A stretch of 64,000 bases of DNA, from assembly GCA_028284935.1 (NCBI GenBank), contig JANQQQ010000012.1, positions 62,001-126,000 on the forward strand. The letters are read 5' to 3'. This document shows positions 9,725 through 16,522 of this stretch, piece after piece. Within the stretch, counting starts at the first letter, position 1. Every line of letters begins with the position of its first letter. Below the pieces are notes generated by a model. The model did not search any database and was not told where the DNA came from. It was given only the letters and a program-made list of their open reading frames with translations. Made by a program: the position numbers and the translations under genes. The DNA is from Croceivirga sp. (lineage in GTDB: Bacteria > Bacteroidota > Bacteroidia > Flavobacteriales > Flavobacteriaceae).

Positions 9725-10465
9725 TCAGAGGGTTAAAAGCCGATTCTTGTAGTTTTTGGAAACGGGGAGTTCCATTTGGGTCAATACAATGGTCGAAGTA
9801 TCCTTCCAGGACTTAAAGTGCACAGGATTGATAAGGTGGGAACGGTGCACCTGCAGTAAAAAATCAAAATCGGATTGTATCTTTTTTAAGGAGCTTCGTA
9901 TCAATTTTGATTTCAGGGTATCCTGATCCAAAAAGAACACTTCCACATAATTATGGGCGTTGGAAACACATATCAAATCCGATTTTTTAATTTTTAGGAT
10001 ATCCGTTTTGTTTTCCCCTTTTATGGTGATGGTATCAGGCTTTACGGGCACTAATTTTAGGGAATACCGCCGTACCAAGAAAAGTAAAGGGGTAAGGATT
10101 AAAATGACATTGACAATGATTTCCTTGAAATACATGGGAAAGGTGTAGTTGCCCTTGATAAGGTCACTTTTGTAATAGCCGTAGGAAATGACGGTATAGA
10201 GGATATAAAAAATGCCATAAACACTTAGTTCCAAAGGAACGCTCCACCTTCCGGTTTTTGCATATATGGCCTTTTGGTAAAAGCCTACCATGAGATATAC
10301 CACGGATGCTATTACACTATAACCCACACTCACCAAAATCCATTTTTCCAGGTCCATGGTGCCGTGTTCAAAGGGTCGTGAAAAGAAGGTAAACAGGAAG
10401 CTCCAGGCACCAATAAGCGCAGCAATGACCAGATGATGTTTTATGGGTGGATTAAGGTTTTTCAA
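9725..10465 (-). CDS. LytTR-family transcriptional regulator with membrane-embedded N-terminus
   Basis: A 246-residue protein. The first ~135 residues hold about four hydrophobic segments (LVIAALIGAWSFLFTFF; WILVSVGYSVIASVVYLMVG; a third around GIFYILYTVIS; VNVILILTPLLFLV). The C-terminal ~95 residues form a LytTR DNA-binding domain: LICVSNAHNYVEVFFLD, LIRSSLKKIQ and FLLQVHRSHLINP match the family pattern. This is a one-component membrane regulator type common in Bacteroidota. It lies 143 bases upstream of the serine hydrolase on the same strand, with the phased repeats between them. The sensed signal is unknown. Confidence 0.9.
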   Translation of the reverse strand: MKNLNPPIKHHLVIAALIGAWSFLFTFFSRPFEHGTMDLEKWILVSVGYSVIASVVYLMVGFYQKAIYAKTGRWSVPLELSVYGIFYILYTVISYGYYKSDLIKGNYTFPMYFKEIIVNVILILTPLLFLVRRYSLKLVPVKPDTITIKGENKTDILKIKKSDLICVSNAHNYVEVFFLDQDTLKSKLIRSSLKKIQSDFDFLLQVHRSHLINPVHFKSWKDTSTIVLTQMELPVSKNYKNRLLTL

Positions 10466-10524
10466 GAGGACTCAAATTAGGACCAAAAATAACCAATGTA
10501 TCCAAAATTCGGTTCCACTAAGCT

Positions 10525-10605
10525 ACTTTGGTGACCAAGAAGGGACTGAGCCATAAGGAACGAGAAAGATTTTTTAAGAAGATGACTGAGATTGCTTTAA
10601 ATCTT
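10525..10605 (+). pseudogene. Decayed duplicate of the deoD 3' end
   Basis: Translation of this intergenic stretch gives LVTKKGLSHKERERFFKKM followed by TEIALNL. It aligns without gaps to the C-terminus of the intact DeoD at 7706-8404 (LVTKEELSHQERESSFTKM, VEMALATL), about 17 of 27 residues identical, in the same orientation. Nothing of the N-terminal ~200 residues is present and the normal stop is lost. It brackets the serine hydrolase/LytTR cassette together with intact deoD. Confidence 0.8.
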
Positions 10606-10639
10606 CAAACCGATTACGCTGAAGTTGCTCAACTTTCCG

Positions 10640-11410
10640 CTATTTCACCATTTGTAGTGCCCACTCATCCCCGGCCTTCAATAAATTCCGCAAGGCATGT
10701 TTTATGATCCACTTTCGCTCTTTGGTGGCTTTGGGAACCCAGTTTTCAATTAATTTCTTTCCAAGTTCTAGGTTGTCTTTTAAAATATCATTGATACCAT
10801 TGGCTACGGATTTCTGTACATATTTACTGGAATCGTCCTTAAGGTTTTCCAAAATGGGTAGGATAGGAGTAGGGTCGGTGATAAACTGGTCCAGTTTTGG
10901 CGCCCAGGGCAATCGTGGCCGTACCCCTTCACTAGCCAATCGCCGTATATGGGTATTGTTGTCCTTTGACCATTTTAGTAGTATGGTCAAGGTCTTTTTG
11001 GGGGATTTCTCCAAAAAAGGGCGGATGGTATATTCCCCGGTATTGCGCTTGGTCATCTCATAAATAGCGTTCATGGAGGCATCAAAATGTTCCAGACCAT
11101 ATTTCTCCACAAATTTGGCTAGCGGCATCACCCAATAGAATTCTTTGAACATCCCCGTTTCCTTTTCGTTTTCAGGACCAAGAATGGCAACCAGTTTTGA
11201 AACCGCCTCAGGGTAATCATATGGGAGGTGTTGGTACAAGGCATCGGCCAGATGTTCCACTCGGGCCTTTAGTTCCAAATCCTCCAAGCCCTGAGCGGCG
11301 ATGTGGACAAATGCTTCCTTGTCAATTCCCACCCCATGGGTCATGAGTTTATCGGCCAAGAGTTCAGCCAAATGGGTATCAAACCAAAGCTTAAGTTGTT
11401 TAAAGGCCAT
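10640..11410 (-). CDS. DNA alkylation repair protein (AlkC/AlkD-like HEAT-repeat glycosylase)
   Basis: A 256-residue all-helical protein of the HEAT-like DNA glycosylase superfamily, whose members remove N3- and N7-alkylpurines without flipping the base. Family-like segments are MFKEFYWVMPLAKFVEKYG, RRLASEGVRPRLPWAPKL, DSSKYVQKSVANGINDI and ERKWIIKHALRNLLKAGD. The SEGVRPRLPW segment and the length fit AlkC better than AlkD; that subfamily call is inference. It starts 3 bases after the TIGR03915-like gene and so belongs to the same operon, consistent with a DNA-damage module. Confidence 0.88.
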   Translation of the reverse strand: MAFKQLKLWFDTHLAELLADKLMTHGVGIDKEAFVHIAAQGLEDLELKARVEHLADALYQHLPYDYPEAVSKLVAILGPENEKETGMFKEFYWVMPLAKFVEKYGLEHFDASMNAIYEMTKRNTGEYTIRPFLEKSPKKTLTILLKWSKDNNTHIRRLASEGVRPRLPWAPKLDQFITDPTPILPILENLKDDSSKYVQKSVANGINDILKDNLELGKKLIENWVPKATKERKWIIKHALRNLLKAGDEWALQMVK

Positions 11411-11413
11411 TTT

Positions 11414-12184
11414 TTAAACTGCTTTTTTTTCAGGGAGGTACTTCCAATACCGTTTCGGTACATGTTGCCTATGTAATTTTCTATTGATACGTGATTTAAT
11501 GTGGGTACTTTTAAAATAGTTGTTCCAGAGGTCTTGGTAGTCATATTCCCCATCTGTAAAGGCCTTGCTCCTACGGGTGCGGTTGAAATGGATCTCATCC
11601 AAATTCAGCGACACGATTTCAACCCCTTCCAAATTGTAGAAAATACCATACCTGCGTTTTACGTCATAGATCAACCATTGCTGGTCGGCATACCGATTTC
11701 TAAAATGTTTGGATATCAAGGGCAATACGTCAAAATCGGGTTCAATATTGGCAAAATAGATGTCATCCTTGGTCAATTGAAAACGGACAAAGGCTTCCAT
11801 GCGGTGCTTTTCCCGACCGACTTTTCGGGCCAGTTGTGAAATATGGAGAACCGTTTCGTCCGAAAAGTCGCTCTGCTTCCCTTTATGGGCCATCAACTTC
11901 TTGATATAGGTATAAAGTACATACTCAATACCCTCGGTCTCGCTTAAGTAGGCGAAGTAGATGTTTGAGATGGCATTATAACTTTTGCTTCGCACCCCGT
12001 TCCATACCCGTTTGGCCTTTTCCACGTGGGTAAAGATGGTTTCAGTATCCGAAAAGAGTCCGTTTTGGCCCTGTTCATTCTTTTGAATGTCGGCCACATG
12101 CAGTTTTTCTTCAAAGGCAACAAAAACAGCGGTGAGAAAACCGTTAAAACTGCCGTCGTATAGTAATGTTGTTTCGTTTTTCAT
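11414..12184 (-). CDS. TIGR03915/DUF4130 family putative DNA repair protein
   Basis: A 256-residue protein beginning TTLLYDGSFNGFLTAVFVAFE, the hallmark of the TIGR03915/DUF4130 family. ARKVGREKHRMEAFVRFQ and FNRTRRSKAFTDGEYDYQD-like segments follow. The family is nearly always encoded beside a TIGR03916 radical SAM protein, as here, and DUF4130 also occurs fused to uracil-DNA-glycosylase-like UdgX domains. This points to DNA repair or modification, but I know of no defined reaction for the pair. Its ATG overlaps the stop of the preceding 87-codon frame (ATGA), suggesting translational coupling. Confidence 0.9.
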   Translation of the reverse strand: MKNETTLLYDGSFNGFLTAVFVAFEEKLHVADIQKNEQGQNGLFSDTETIFTHVEKAKRVWNGVRSKSYNAISNIYFAYLSETEGIEYVLYTYIKKLMAHKGKQSDFSDETVLHISQLARKVGREKHRMEAFVRFQLTKDDIYFANIEPDFDVLPLISKHFRNRYADQQWLIYDVKRRYGIFYNLEGVEIVSLNLDEIHFNRTRRSKAFTDGEYDYQDLWNNYFKSTHIKSRINRKLHRQHVPKRYWKYLPEKKAV

Positions 12185-12444
12185 GATATTTTGTTTTTTG
12201 ATGTACTGTCTATTTGGGCACAGTCGAGAATCACTGTTTGTGATGTTATTTCTTCATTTTCTTTGCTCGCCCAAAGAAAACGAACCAAAAGAAAAGGCGC
12301 TTCTTCCGAGATATTTTTTGTCTCTTTGACAAAAACCAGAATCCATTTCCTAAATTCCTTCCAAGGCTTCAGGAATTCTTTACGGAAATGCTTTCTTATA
12401 CTGCGGAAGAAGAAAAGCTCAGGTTCCAATAATTCATTTTTCAT
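12181..12444 (-). CDS. Small ORF, 87 residues, upstream of the TIGR03915 gene; doubtful
   Basis: An open frame that ends in a 4-base ATGA overlap with the TIGR03915-like gene. The product would be basic and aromatic-rich (LFFFRSIRKHFRKEFLKPW). The middle part, encoding PFLLVRFLWASKENEE, is a sequence I associate with a short element scattered between genes in Bacteroidota, so part of this frame may be repeat-derived. The overlap and operon position argue for translation; the composition argues against a conserved protein. It may be a leader frame or a chimera of a small gene and a repeat. Confidence 0.4.
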   Translation of the reverse strand: MKNELLEPELFFFRSIRKHFRKEFLKPWKEFRKWILVFVKETKNISEEAPFLLVRFLWASKENEEITSQTVILDCAQIDSTSKNKIS

Positions 12445-12464
12445 GATAGTATCGTTTTAATCGT

Positions 12465-12526
12465 TGTCATTTTGTCCAAAAGGGAGAAATCGAGATTTCT
12501 CAATCGTGCACTCCTTCGAAATGACA
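12465..12526. repeat. REP-like palindromic element, copy 1 of the repair operon
   Basis: A 62-base element with outer inverted arms TGTCATTT/AAATGACA and an inner hairpin GAGAAATC-GA-GATTTCTC. It has the same length and layout as the element at 12685-12746. It lies inside the operon and supplies the last codons and stop of the 55-residue frame. Confidence 0.85.
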
Positions 12527-12667
12527 TGCGCTATTTTTTATGATGCTTTTTAGCTGTAATAATGATTTCTTGGTTCGGTTTCTGAATTTTACATAATCAT
12601 ACCCCAATTCCAGGATGGCTTGTCGCTTACGTTCCAAATAGGTTTGTTTCTCCAATGTTGTGTTCAT
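12500..12667 (-). CDS. Small basic protein, 55 codons, between the radical SAM and TIGR03915 genes
   Basis: The frame starts MNTTLEKQTYLERKRQAILE and continues with ELGYDYVKFRNRTKKSLLQ. It is charged and helical and looks like real coding sequence. The last ten codons (SACHFEGVHD) are encoded by the REP-like element at 12465-12526, so an insertion probably replaced the original end of the gene. A short helical protein at this position in a DNA-repair operon could be an accessory subunit (inference). No family is recognised. Confidence 0.5.
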   Translation of the reverse strand: MNTTLEKQTYLERKRQAILELGYDYVKFRNRTKKSLLQLKSIIKNSACHFEGVHD

Positions 12668-12684
12668 TTCTATAGTTTTCTTTT

Positions 12685-12746
12685 TGTCATTTCGACCGGA
12701 AGGGAGAAATCTAGATTTCTCAGTCGCAAACTCCTTCGAAATGACA
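12685..12746. repeat. REP-like palindromic element, copy 2 of the repair operon
   Basis: A 62-base element with outer arms TGTCATTTCGA/TCGAAATGACA and an inner perfect 18-base palindrome GAGAAATCTAGATTTCTC. It sits 12 bases downstream of the radical SAM stop, where a hairpin could stabilise the upstream message or attenuate the downstream genes. Confidence 0.88.
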
Positions 12747-12758
12747 TCTGATTCAGTA

Positions 12759-14021
12759 TTAATTAAAAAGAGATAACTGTTGACTGTACTGATTCCGAAA
12801 CTTACCCGTGGAGTTCTGTAAAATCAGTCCTTTGATCCTATCCGCGTCCAAATCACGGCGTTCCCAATGGCGGGAATCACACACCATAAAATATTTGGCA
12901 CGGTTGAGGGCCACTCCAATTTTTTTGAGGTGGTCCCAGTTCAATTTTCGAAACCTGCGGGCACTTACAATCTTGCCCACGGATTGCATCCCCAATCCAG
13001 GCACACGGGCCAACAGTCGTTTGTCAGCTGTATTCACATCCACTGGAAAGTGCTGTAAGTTTCGCAACGCCCATGATAATTTTGGATCGATATCCACATC
13101 CAAATTGGGATGGTCGTCGTTTAGGATTTCATTCACGGCAAACCCATAAAAACGCAGTAACCAGTCCGTTTGGTACAAACGGTTTTCCCGTAGCATGGGA
13201 ACCTTGGCAGCTATGGAAGGCAATCGGCTATCTTCCAAAACGGGCACATAGCCGGAGTAATACACCCGTTTCATGCTGTAGGTTTTATAATAATAGGTAG
13301 CCGAATACATAATGTCCTTATCCGTTTCGCCCGTAGCGCCCACGATCATTTGGGTGCTTTGCCCTGCAGGGGCATATTTTGGCGTGTTTTTGATGATCTT
13401 CCGCTCATTTTTATAACGCACAATCTCATTCTTGACCTTAAGCATAGGCTTGGTAAAATCCTTATGCTCCTTTTCAGGTGCCAAAAGTTTAAGGCCGGAA
13501 ATGGTGGGGATTTCTATGTTGACCGATAAACGGTCCGCATACAATCCGGCCTCATACATCAGTTCATCACCACAACCTGGAATGGATTTTAAATGGATAT
13601 AGCCATTAAAGTTTTCTTCTTCGCGAAGTTTTTTGGCCACACGTACCAGACGTTCCATGGTATGGTCGGGGCTTTTAAAGATGCCCGAGCTCAGGAACAA
13701 TCCCTCAATGTAATTTCTTCGATAGAAGTTGATGGTTAAATCCACCACCTCTTGAATCTTGAAACCTGCCCGCTTAATGTCGTTGCTTCTGCGGGAGACA
13801 CAATAGGCACAATCATAGATACAATGATTGGTCAACAGGATTTTTAAAAGCGAAACACAGCGGCCATCTTCCGTATAACTATGACAGATGCCCATGCCTG
13901 TACTATTGCCCAACCCCTTTTTGGTATTGGTTCGGGTACTGCCACTGCTGGCACAGGACACATCGTATTTAGCCGCATCTGCCAAAATGTTCAGTTTTTC
14001 TTTTAGACGGTCAAAATTCAT
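12759..14021 (-). CDS. TIGR03916-type radical SAM protein, putative DNA repair/modification
   Basis: A 420-residue protein with the radical SAM CX3CX2C cluster C67-IYD-C71-AY-C74. Conserved family features (GMGICHSYTEDGRCVSLLK before it, YIHLKSIPGCGDEL after it) are present. The C-terminus has a helix-hairpin-helix DNA-binding motif (LLARVPGLGMQSVGKIVSA). The general plan recalls spore photoproduct lyase-like enzymes, but the reaction is unknown. The frame is open to 14102; however, the extra codons read through the operator array, and the ATG at 14021 starts the conserved MNFDRLKEKLNILADAAKYD. It heads the repair operon. Confidence 0.92.
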   Translation of the reverse strand: MNFDRLKEKLNILADAAKYDVSCASSGSTRTNTKKGLGNSTGMGICHSYTEDGRCVSLLKILLTNHCIYDCAYCVSRRSNDIKRAGFKIQEVVDLTINFYRRNYIEGLFLSSGIFKSPDHTMERLVRVAKKLREEENFNGYIHLKSIPGCGDELMYEAGLYADRLSVNIEIPTISGLKLLAPEKEHKDFTKPMLKVKNEIVRYKNERKIIKNTPKYAPAGQSTQMIVGATGETDKDIMYSATYYYKTYSMKRVYYSGYVPVLEDSRLPSIAAKVPMLRENRLYQTDWLLRFYGFAVNEILNDDHPNLDVDIDPKLSWALRNLQHFPVDVNTADKRLLARVPGLGMQSVGKIVSARRFRKLNWDHLKKIGVALNRAKYFMVCDSRHWERRDLDADRIKGLILQNSTGKFRNQYSQQLSLFN

Positions 14022-14022
14022 A

Positions 14023-14103
14023 TTTGGAAATATTCCAAACAAAACTATGGAATTATTCCTAAATATGGAAATAGTCCAAAAAATATTTTGGAAATATTCC
14101 AAA
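14023..14103. promoter_or_regulatory. Array of four palindromic operators for the XRE-S24 repressor
   Basis: Four copies of GGAA-NNN-TTCC type dyads occur at 14026-14036 (GGAAATATTCC), 14049-14059 (GGAATTATTCC), 14067-14077 (GGAAATAGTCC, one mismatch) and 14090-14100 (GGAAATATTCC). The outer two extend to TTTGGAA/TTCCAAA arms. Centres are at 14031, 14054, 14072 and 14095, so spacing is 23, 18 and 23 bases. They fill the whole gap between the divergent radical SAM and XRE-S24 genes. Confidence 0.85.
14040..14047 (-). promoter_or_regulatory. -7 element of the radical SAM repair operon
   Basis: On the minus strand TAGTTTTG matches TAnnTTTG and is 19 bases before the ATG at 14021. The -33 element is poor. 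The element is sandwiched between the first and second operator dyads, so a bound repressor would block polymerase. Confidence 0.55.
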
Positions 14104-14116
14104 TTTTATATATTTG
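14087..14116 (+). promoter_or_regulatory. XRE-S24 promoter with an operator in the spacer
   Basis: TTTG (14087-14090), an 18-base spacer, and TATATTTG (14109-14116) match the Bacteroidota consensus exactly. The fourth operator dyad (14090-14100) lies within the spacer, which predicts autorepression. The ATG at 14120 is only 4 bases past the -7 element, so the mRNA is probably leaderless or nearly so. Confidence 0.7.
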
Positions 14117-14119
14117 AGT

Positions 14120-14872
14120 ATGGAAAACGAGTTGACACTTAAGCGATTTGCGGAAATACGAAGGGATTTGGGGCATACTCAAGCTGAATTTGCCAGGCTT
14201 TTGGGGGTGTCAAATACCACGGCCGATATTGAACGTGGAAAGACCAAATTATCCGGGAAAGTAGTTTCGGAATTGTTGCGACAATTTAAGATCAATCCCC
14301 TATGGTTGTTTGGGGAAAACGAATCTAAACATTTGGATACGGCTAAAACAAGCGTTATTCCTAAAGTGGTTACGGTTGATAGTCAAGACAATGAGAATAT
14401 GGTTTTGGTGAATGCCAAAGCTGCTGCCGGCTATCCCCAAAATATTCAAGATACCAGTTGGTACCAACAATTACCAGCCTTTGATTTACCTATTCCGGAG
14501 TTCCGCAATGCCACCTATCGTGGTTTTCAGGTAGAGGGGGATAGTATGTTGCCCCATTTATATCCAGGGGATTGGGTGATGGCCCGTGCCATTGAGCATA
14601 TTGACCATGTGAGTCCCAATAAAATGTATGTAGTGGTGCTTCAGGATTCCGTAATGGTCAAAAAGATTGAAAAGCGTCCCAACTCCAATAATATCACCTT
14701 GGTGTCCACCAATGAAAGCTATCCTGCCTATGACATTAAACCCTTTCAGATTCAGGAGATATGGGAGGTAAGTAGCAAGCTAACGTTTGACTTGAACCCA
14801 ACTGGTAACCATGGGCTGTTGCGTCAACTTCAGGAATCCATGGAGGAACTAAAAAAGCAGTTAAAGAATTAG
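14120..14872 (+). CDS. LexA-like XRE-S24 repressor/autoprotease
   Basis: A 250-residue protein. The N-terminal HTH_XRE (FAEIRRDLGHTQAEFARLLG, then TTADIERGKTKLSG) is followed by a linker and an S24 peptidase domain. The cleavage site is probably A103-G104 in AKAAAGYP. The catalytic dyad is S142 in VEGDSMLPHL and K181 in VMVKKIEK, 39 residues apart as in LexA/CI-type proteins. This suggests a repressor inactivated by damage-stimulated self-cleavage. It is divergent from the repair operon and shares its operator array. A TTG at 14114 is also in frame, but ATG 14120 fits better. It is not canonical LexA, whose DNA-binding domain is a different winged helix. Confidence 0.9.
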   Translation: MENELTLKRFAEIRRDLGHTQAEFARLLGVSNTTADIERGKTKLSGKVVSELLRQFKINPLWLFGENESKHLDTAKTSVIPKVVTVDSQDNENMVLVNAKAAAGYPQNIQDTSWYQQLPAFDLPIPEFRNATYRGFQVEGDSMLPHLYPGDWVMARAIEHIDHVSPNKMYVVVLQDSVMVKKIEKRPNSNNITLVSTNESYPAYDIKPFQIQEIWEVSSKLTFDLNPTGNHGLLRQLQESMEELKKQLKN

Positions 14873-14960
14873 TGTTGGGTTTCCTATTAGCGTCTTTTTT
14901 GCGCCGAGGGACCAAAGAGAGTGACTAGGTAATCCATATTTATGTCGTAGAACCCCTTAA

Positions 14961-15821
14961 ATGAAGCCTATTCTCATAAGAAGTCTTTCCCAAACGGGAA
15001 ATAAAGCGATTTTGAACTGTTTCAACAGCGCTTTTTCCGATTATTCGATTCCATTGCAACTCAATCTGGAGCAATTGGAAACCAAATTGCATACCGAAAG
15101 TATAGACAAGGCCATCTCAGTCGGGGCTTTTAAGGAAAATGCACTTATTGGGTTTGTACTGCATGGTCAACGAACGCATGATGGTATTCCTATAGCGTAT
15201 AATGCGGGCACGGGGGTGATTCCAACAGACAGGGGTCAGGGCATCACACAAAAAATGTATGGGTTCATAAAACCAATCCTGAAGGAAAGGAAGTTCAAAG
15301 AAGTATTCTTGGAAGTTATTTCAACGAATACGGCCGCCATTGTCTCCTATAAAAAAATTGGATTTAAGGAAAGACAACGTCTCAGCTGTTTTAAAGGAGT
15401 ACCCCACATACCGGAGGTCAATAAGGACATTAGCATCAAAGAGGTAAAAGGAGTCAATTTTGAGGTGCTACAGGAATTTGGTGAGATACGGCCCACTTGG
15501 CAAAATTCAAAAGAGACCATTCTAAGAATGGGAAACTCGGCGCGTTACTTTCTGGCCTTTATGGGGGATGACATCTGTGGCCATTGCATACTTAATGCCA
15601 AGAACAATCGCATTTTACAAATAGCCGTCAAAAAGGAATTTAGGCACCAATGGATCGGAACGAGTTTATTGAATACTATCTCGAGTAAAATGCACGAACC
15701 CATTTCGATTATTAATGTGGACGATGGATTCAAATCCACCTTGCACTTTTTCGAAAAAAGAAATATGAAGAAAACCTTGGGTCAAATAGAAATGAAATTA
15801 GAAATAGCAAATAATCAATAG
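14961..15821 (+). CDS. Two-domain GNAT family N-acetyltransferase
   Basis: A 286-residue protein with two GNAT-like halves. The first carries AYNAGTGVIPTDRGQGITQK, which contains the acetyl-CoA pyrophosphate-binding pattern (R/QxxGx), followed by FLEVISTNTAAIVSYKKIGF. The second is more degenerate, with ILQIAVKKEFRHQWIGTSLL. The acceptor substrate cannot be inferred. It is 88 bases downstream of the XRE-S24 gene on the same strand and could be expressed with it, but no operator dyad lies in between. Confidence 0.85.
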   Translation: MKPILIRSLSQTGNKAILNCFNSAFSDYSIPLQLNLEQLETKLHTESIDKAISVGAFKENALIGFVLHGQRTHDGIPIAYNAGTGVIPTDRGQGITQKMYGFIKPILKERKFKEVFLEVISTNTAAIVSYKKIGFKERQRLSCFKGVPHIPEVNKDISIKEVKGVNFEVLQEFGEIRPTWQNSKETILRMGNSARYFLAFMGDDICGHCILNAKNNRILQIAVKKEFRHQWIGTSLLNTISSKMHEPISIINVDDGFKSTLHFFEKRNMKKTLGQIEMKLEIANNQ

Positions 15822-15948
15822 CGTGGTTCGCCAAATGGATTACCGACCATCACCTTCACGATGTAATGAGGCAAAAGAAAACAGGTAACCCAAGCAAGAT
15901 TTGATTTTTGACCGCTAATCCTAAGACACTTGAGCTACCTGTCTATTT

Positions 15949-16392
15949 TTACCAAATTCCTTGATTGTAACCATTTATCCAGAACGGCATTAGGTTTTCA
16001 TCCCTAAATTCGGCAACATGGCCATCCCAATGCAGTTCTTTGGCAACATATTCATTTTCCGCAAGATGCTCGAATCGAAATACGACCAAATGCACGGCGT
16101 GCCCCTCAATACCTTCGGTCCATATAGATGTGGCCCAAACCGGCCCCAAATGAACGTAGATCTCTTGGTTTTCATCGGTAGCCACTTTTAGGTGGAGACC
16201 AAAATCAGATTCCGCAAAGGTGAATTCACAGTCATCAATGTACAATTGCTCTACCACACCATTCAGTTCAACCAACTGGGGAACCCTGGAACCCGTGGTC
16301 GCTTCCTTGTCTTTCTGGAAAGGGTATTGCCCGTACATGGCATAGCTTGCCAATACGGTAATCATCACTAGGATTCTCATGCTACGTACCAT
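15949..16392 (-). CDS. Secreted hypothetical protein
   Basis: A 147-residue product when started at the ATG at 16392 (MVRSMRILVMITVLASYAMY), which gives a signal peptide. The mature part is acidic and beta-rich (VEQLYIDDCEFTFAESDFGL; EIYVHLGPVWATSIW). No family is recognised; the pattern suggests a small periplasmic binding or OB-like domain, but this is a guess. The frame stays open upstream to 16479 without a sensible leader. It stands alone, divergent from the channel gene. Confidence 0.7.
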   Translation of the reverse strand: MVRSMRILVMITVLASYAMYGQYPFQKDKEATTGSRVPQLVELNGVVEQLYIDDCEFTFAESDFGLHLKVATDENQEIYVHLGPVWATSIWTEGIEGHAVHLVVFRFEHLAENEYVAKELHWDGHVAEFRDENLMPFWINGYNQGIW

Positions 16393-16522
16393 ATCGATTG
16401 CTTTAAATTTCAATGGTGAAGGTATTTTGAAGCTGGCGAAAGAACAATGATATTGGTCATGATCAGGGTATTTGTTCAAAACTTTGGGATTACCGTATAT
16501 TTAGGATTCGATAACCAACCTC

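Noticed and set aside
10525-10720. The deoD-like frame as an intact small gene
   Set aside because: It has no start codon in context, lacks the catalytic N-terminal part, and runs into the 3' end of the AlkC-like gene.
14021-14102. Extension of the radical SAM protein by 27 residues
   Set aside because: The extra codons lie in the operator array and promoter, and the conserved family start is MNFDRLKEKL at 14021.
15822-15948. Short + strand frame reading AKWITDHHLHDV after the GNAT gene
   Set aside because: Only ~27 codons without a start, recognisable family or supporting context; kept as unexplained sequence.
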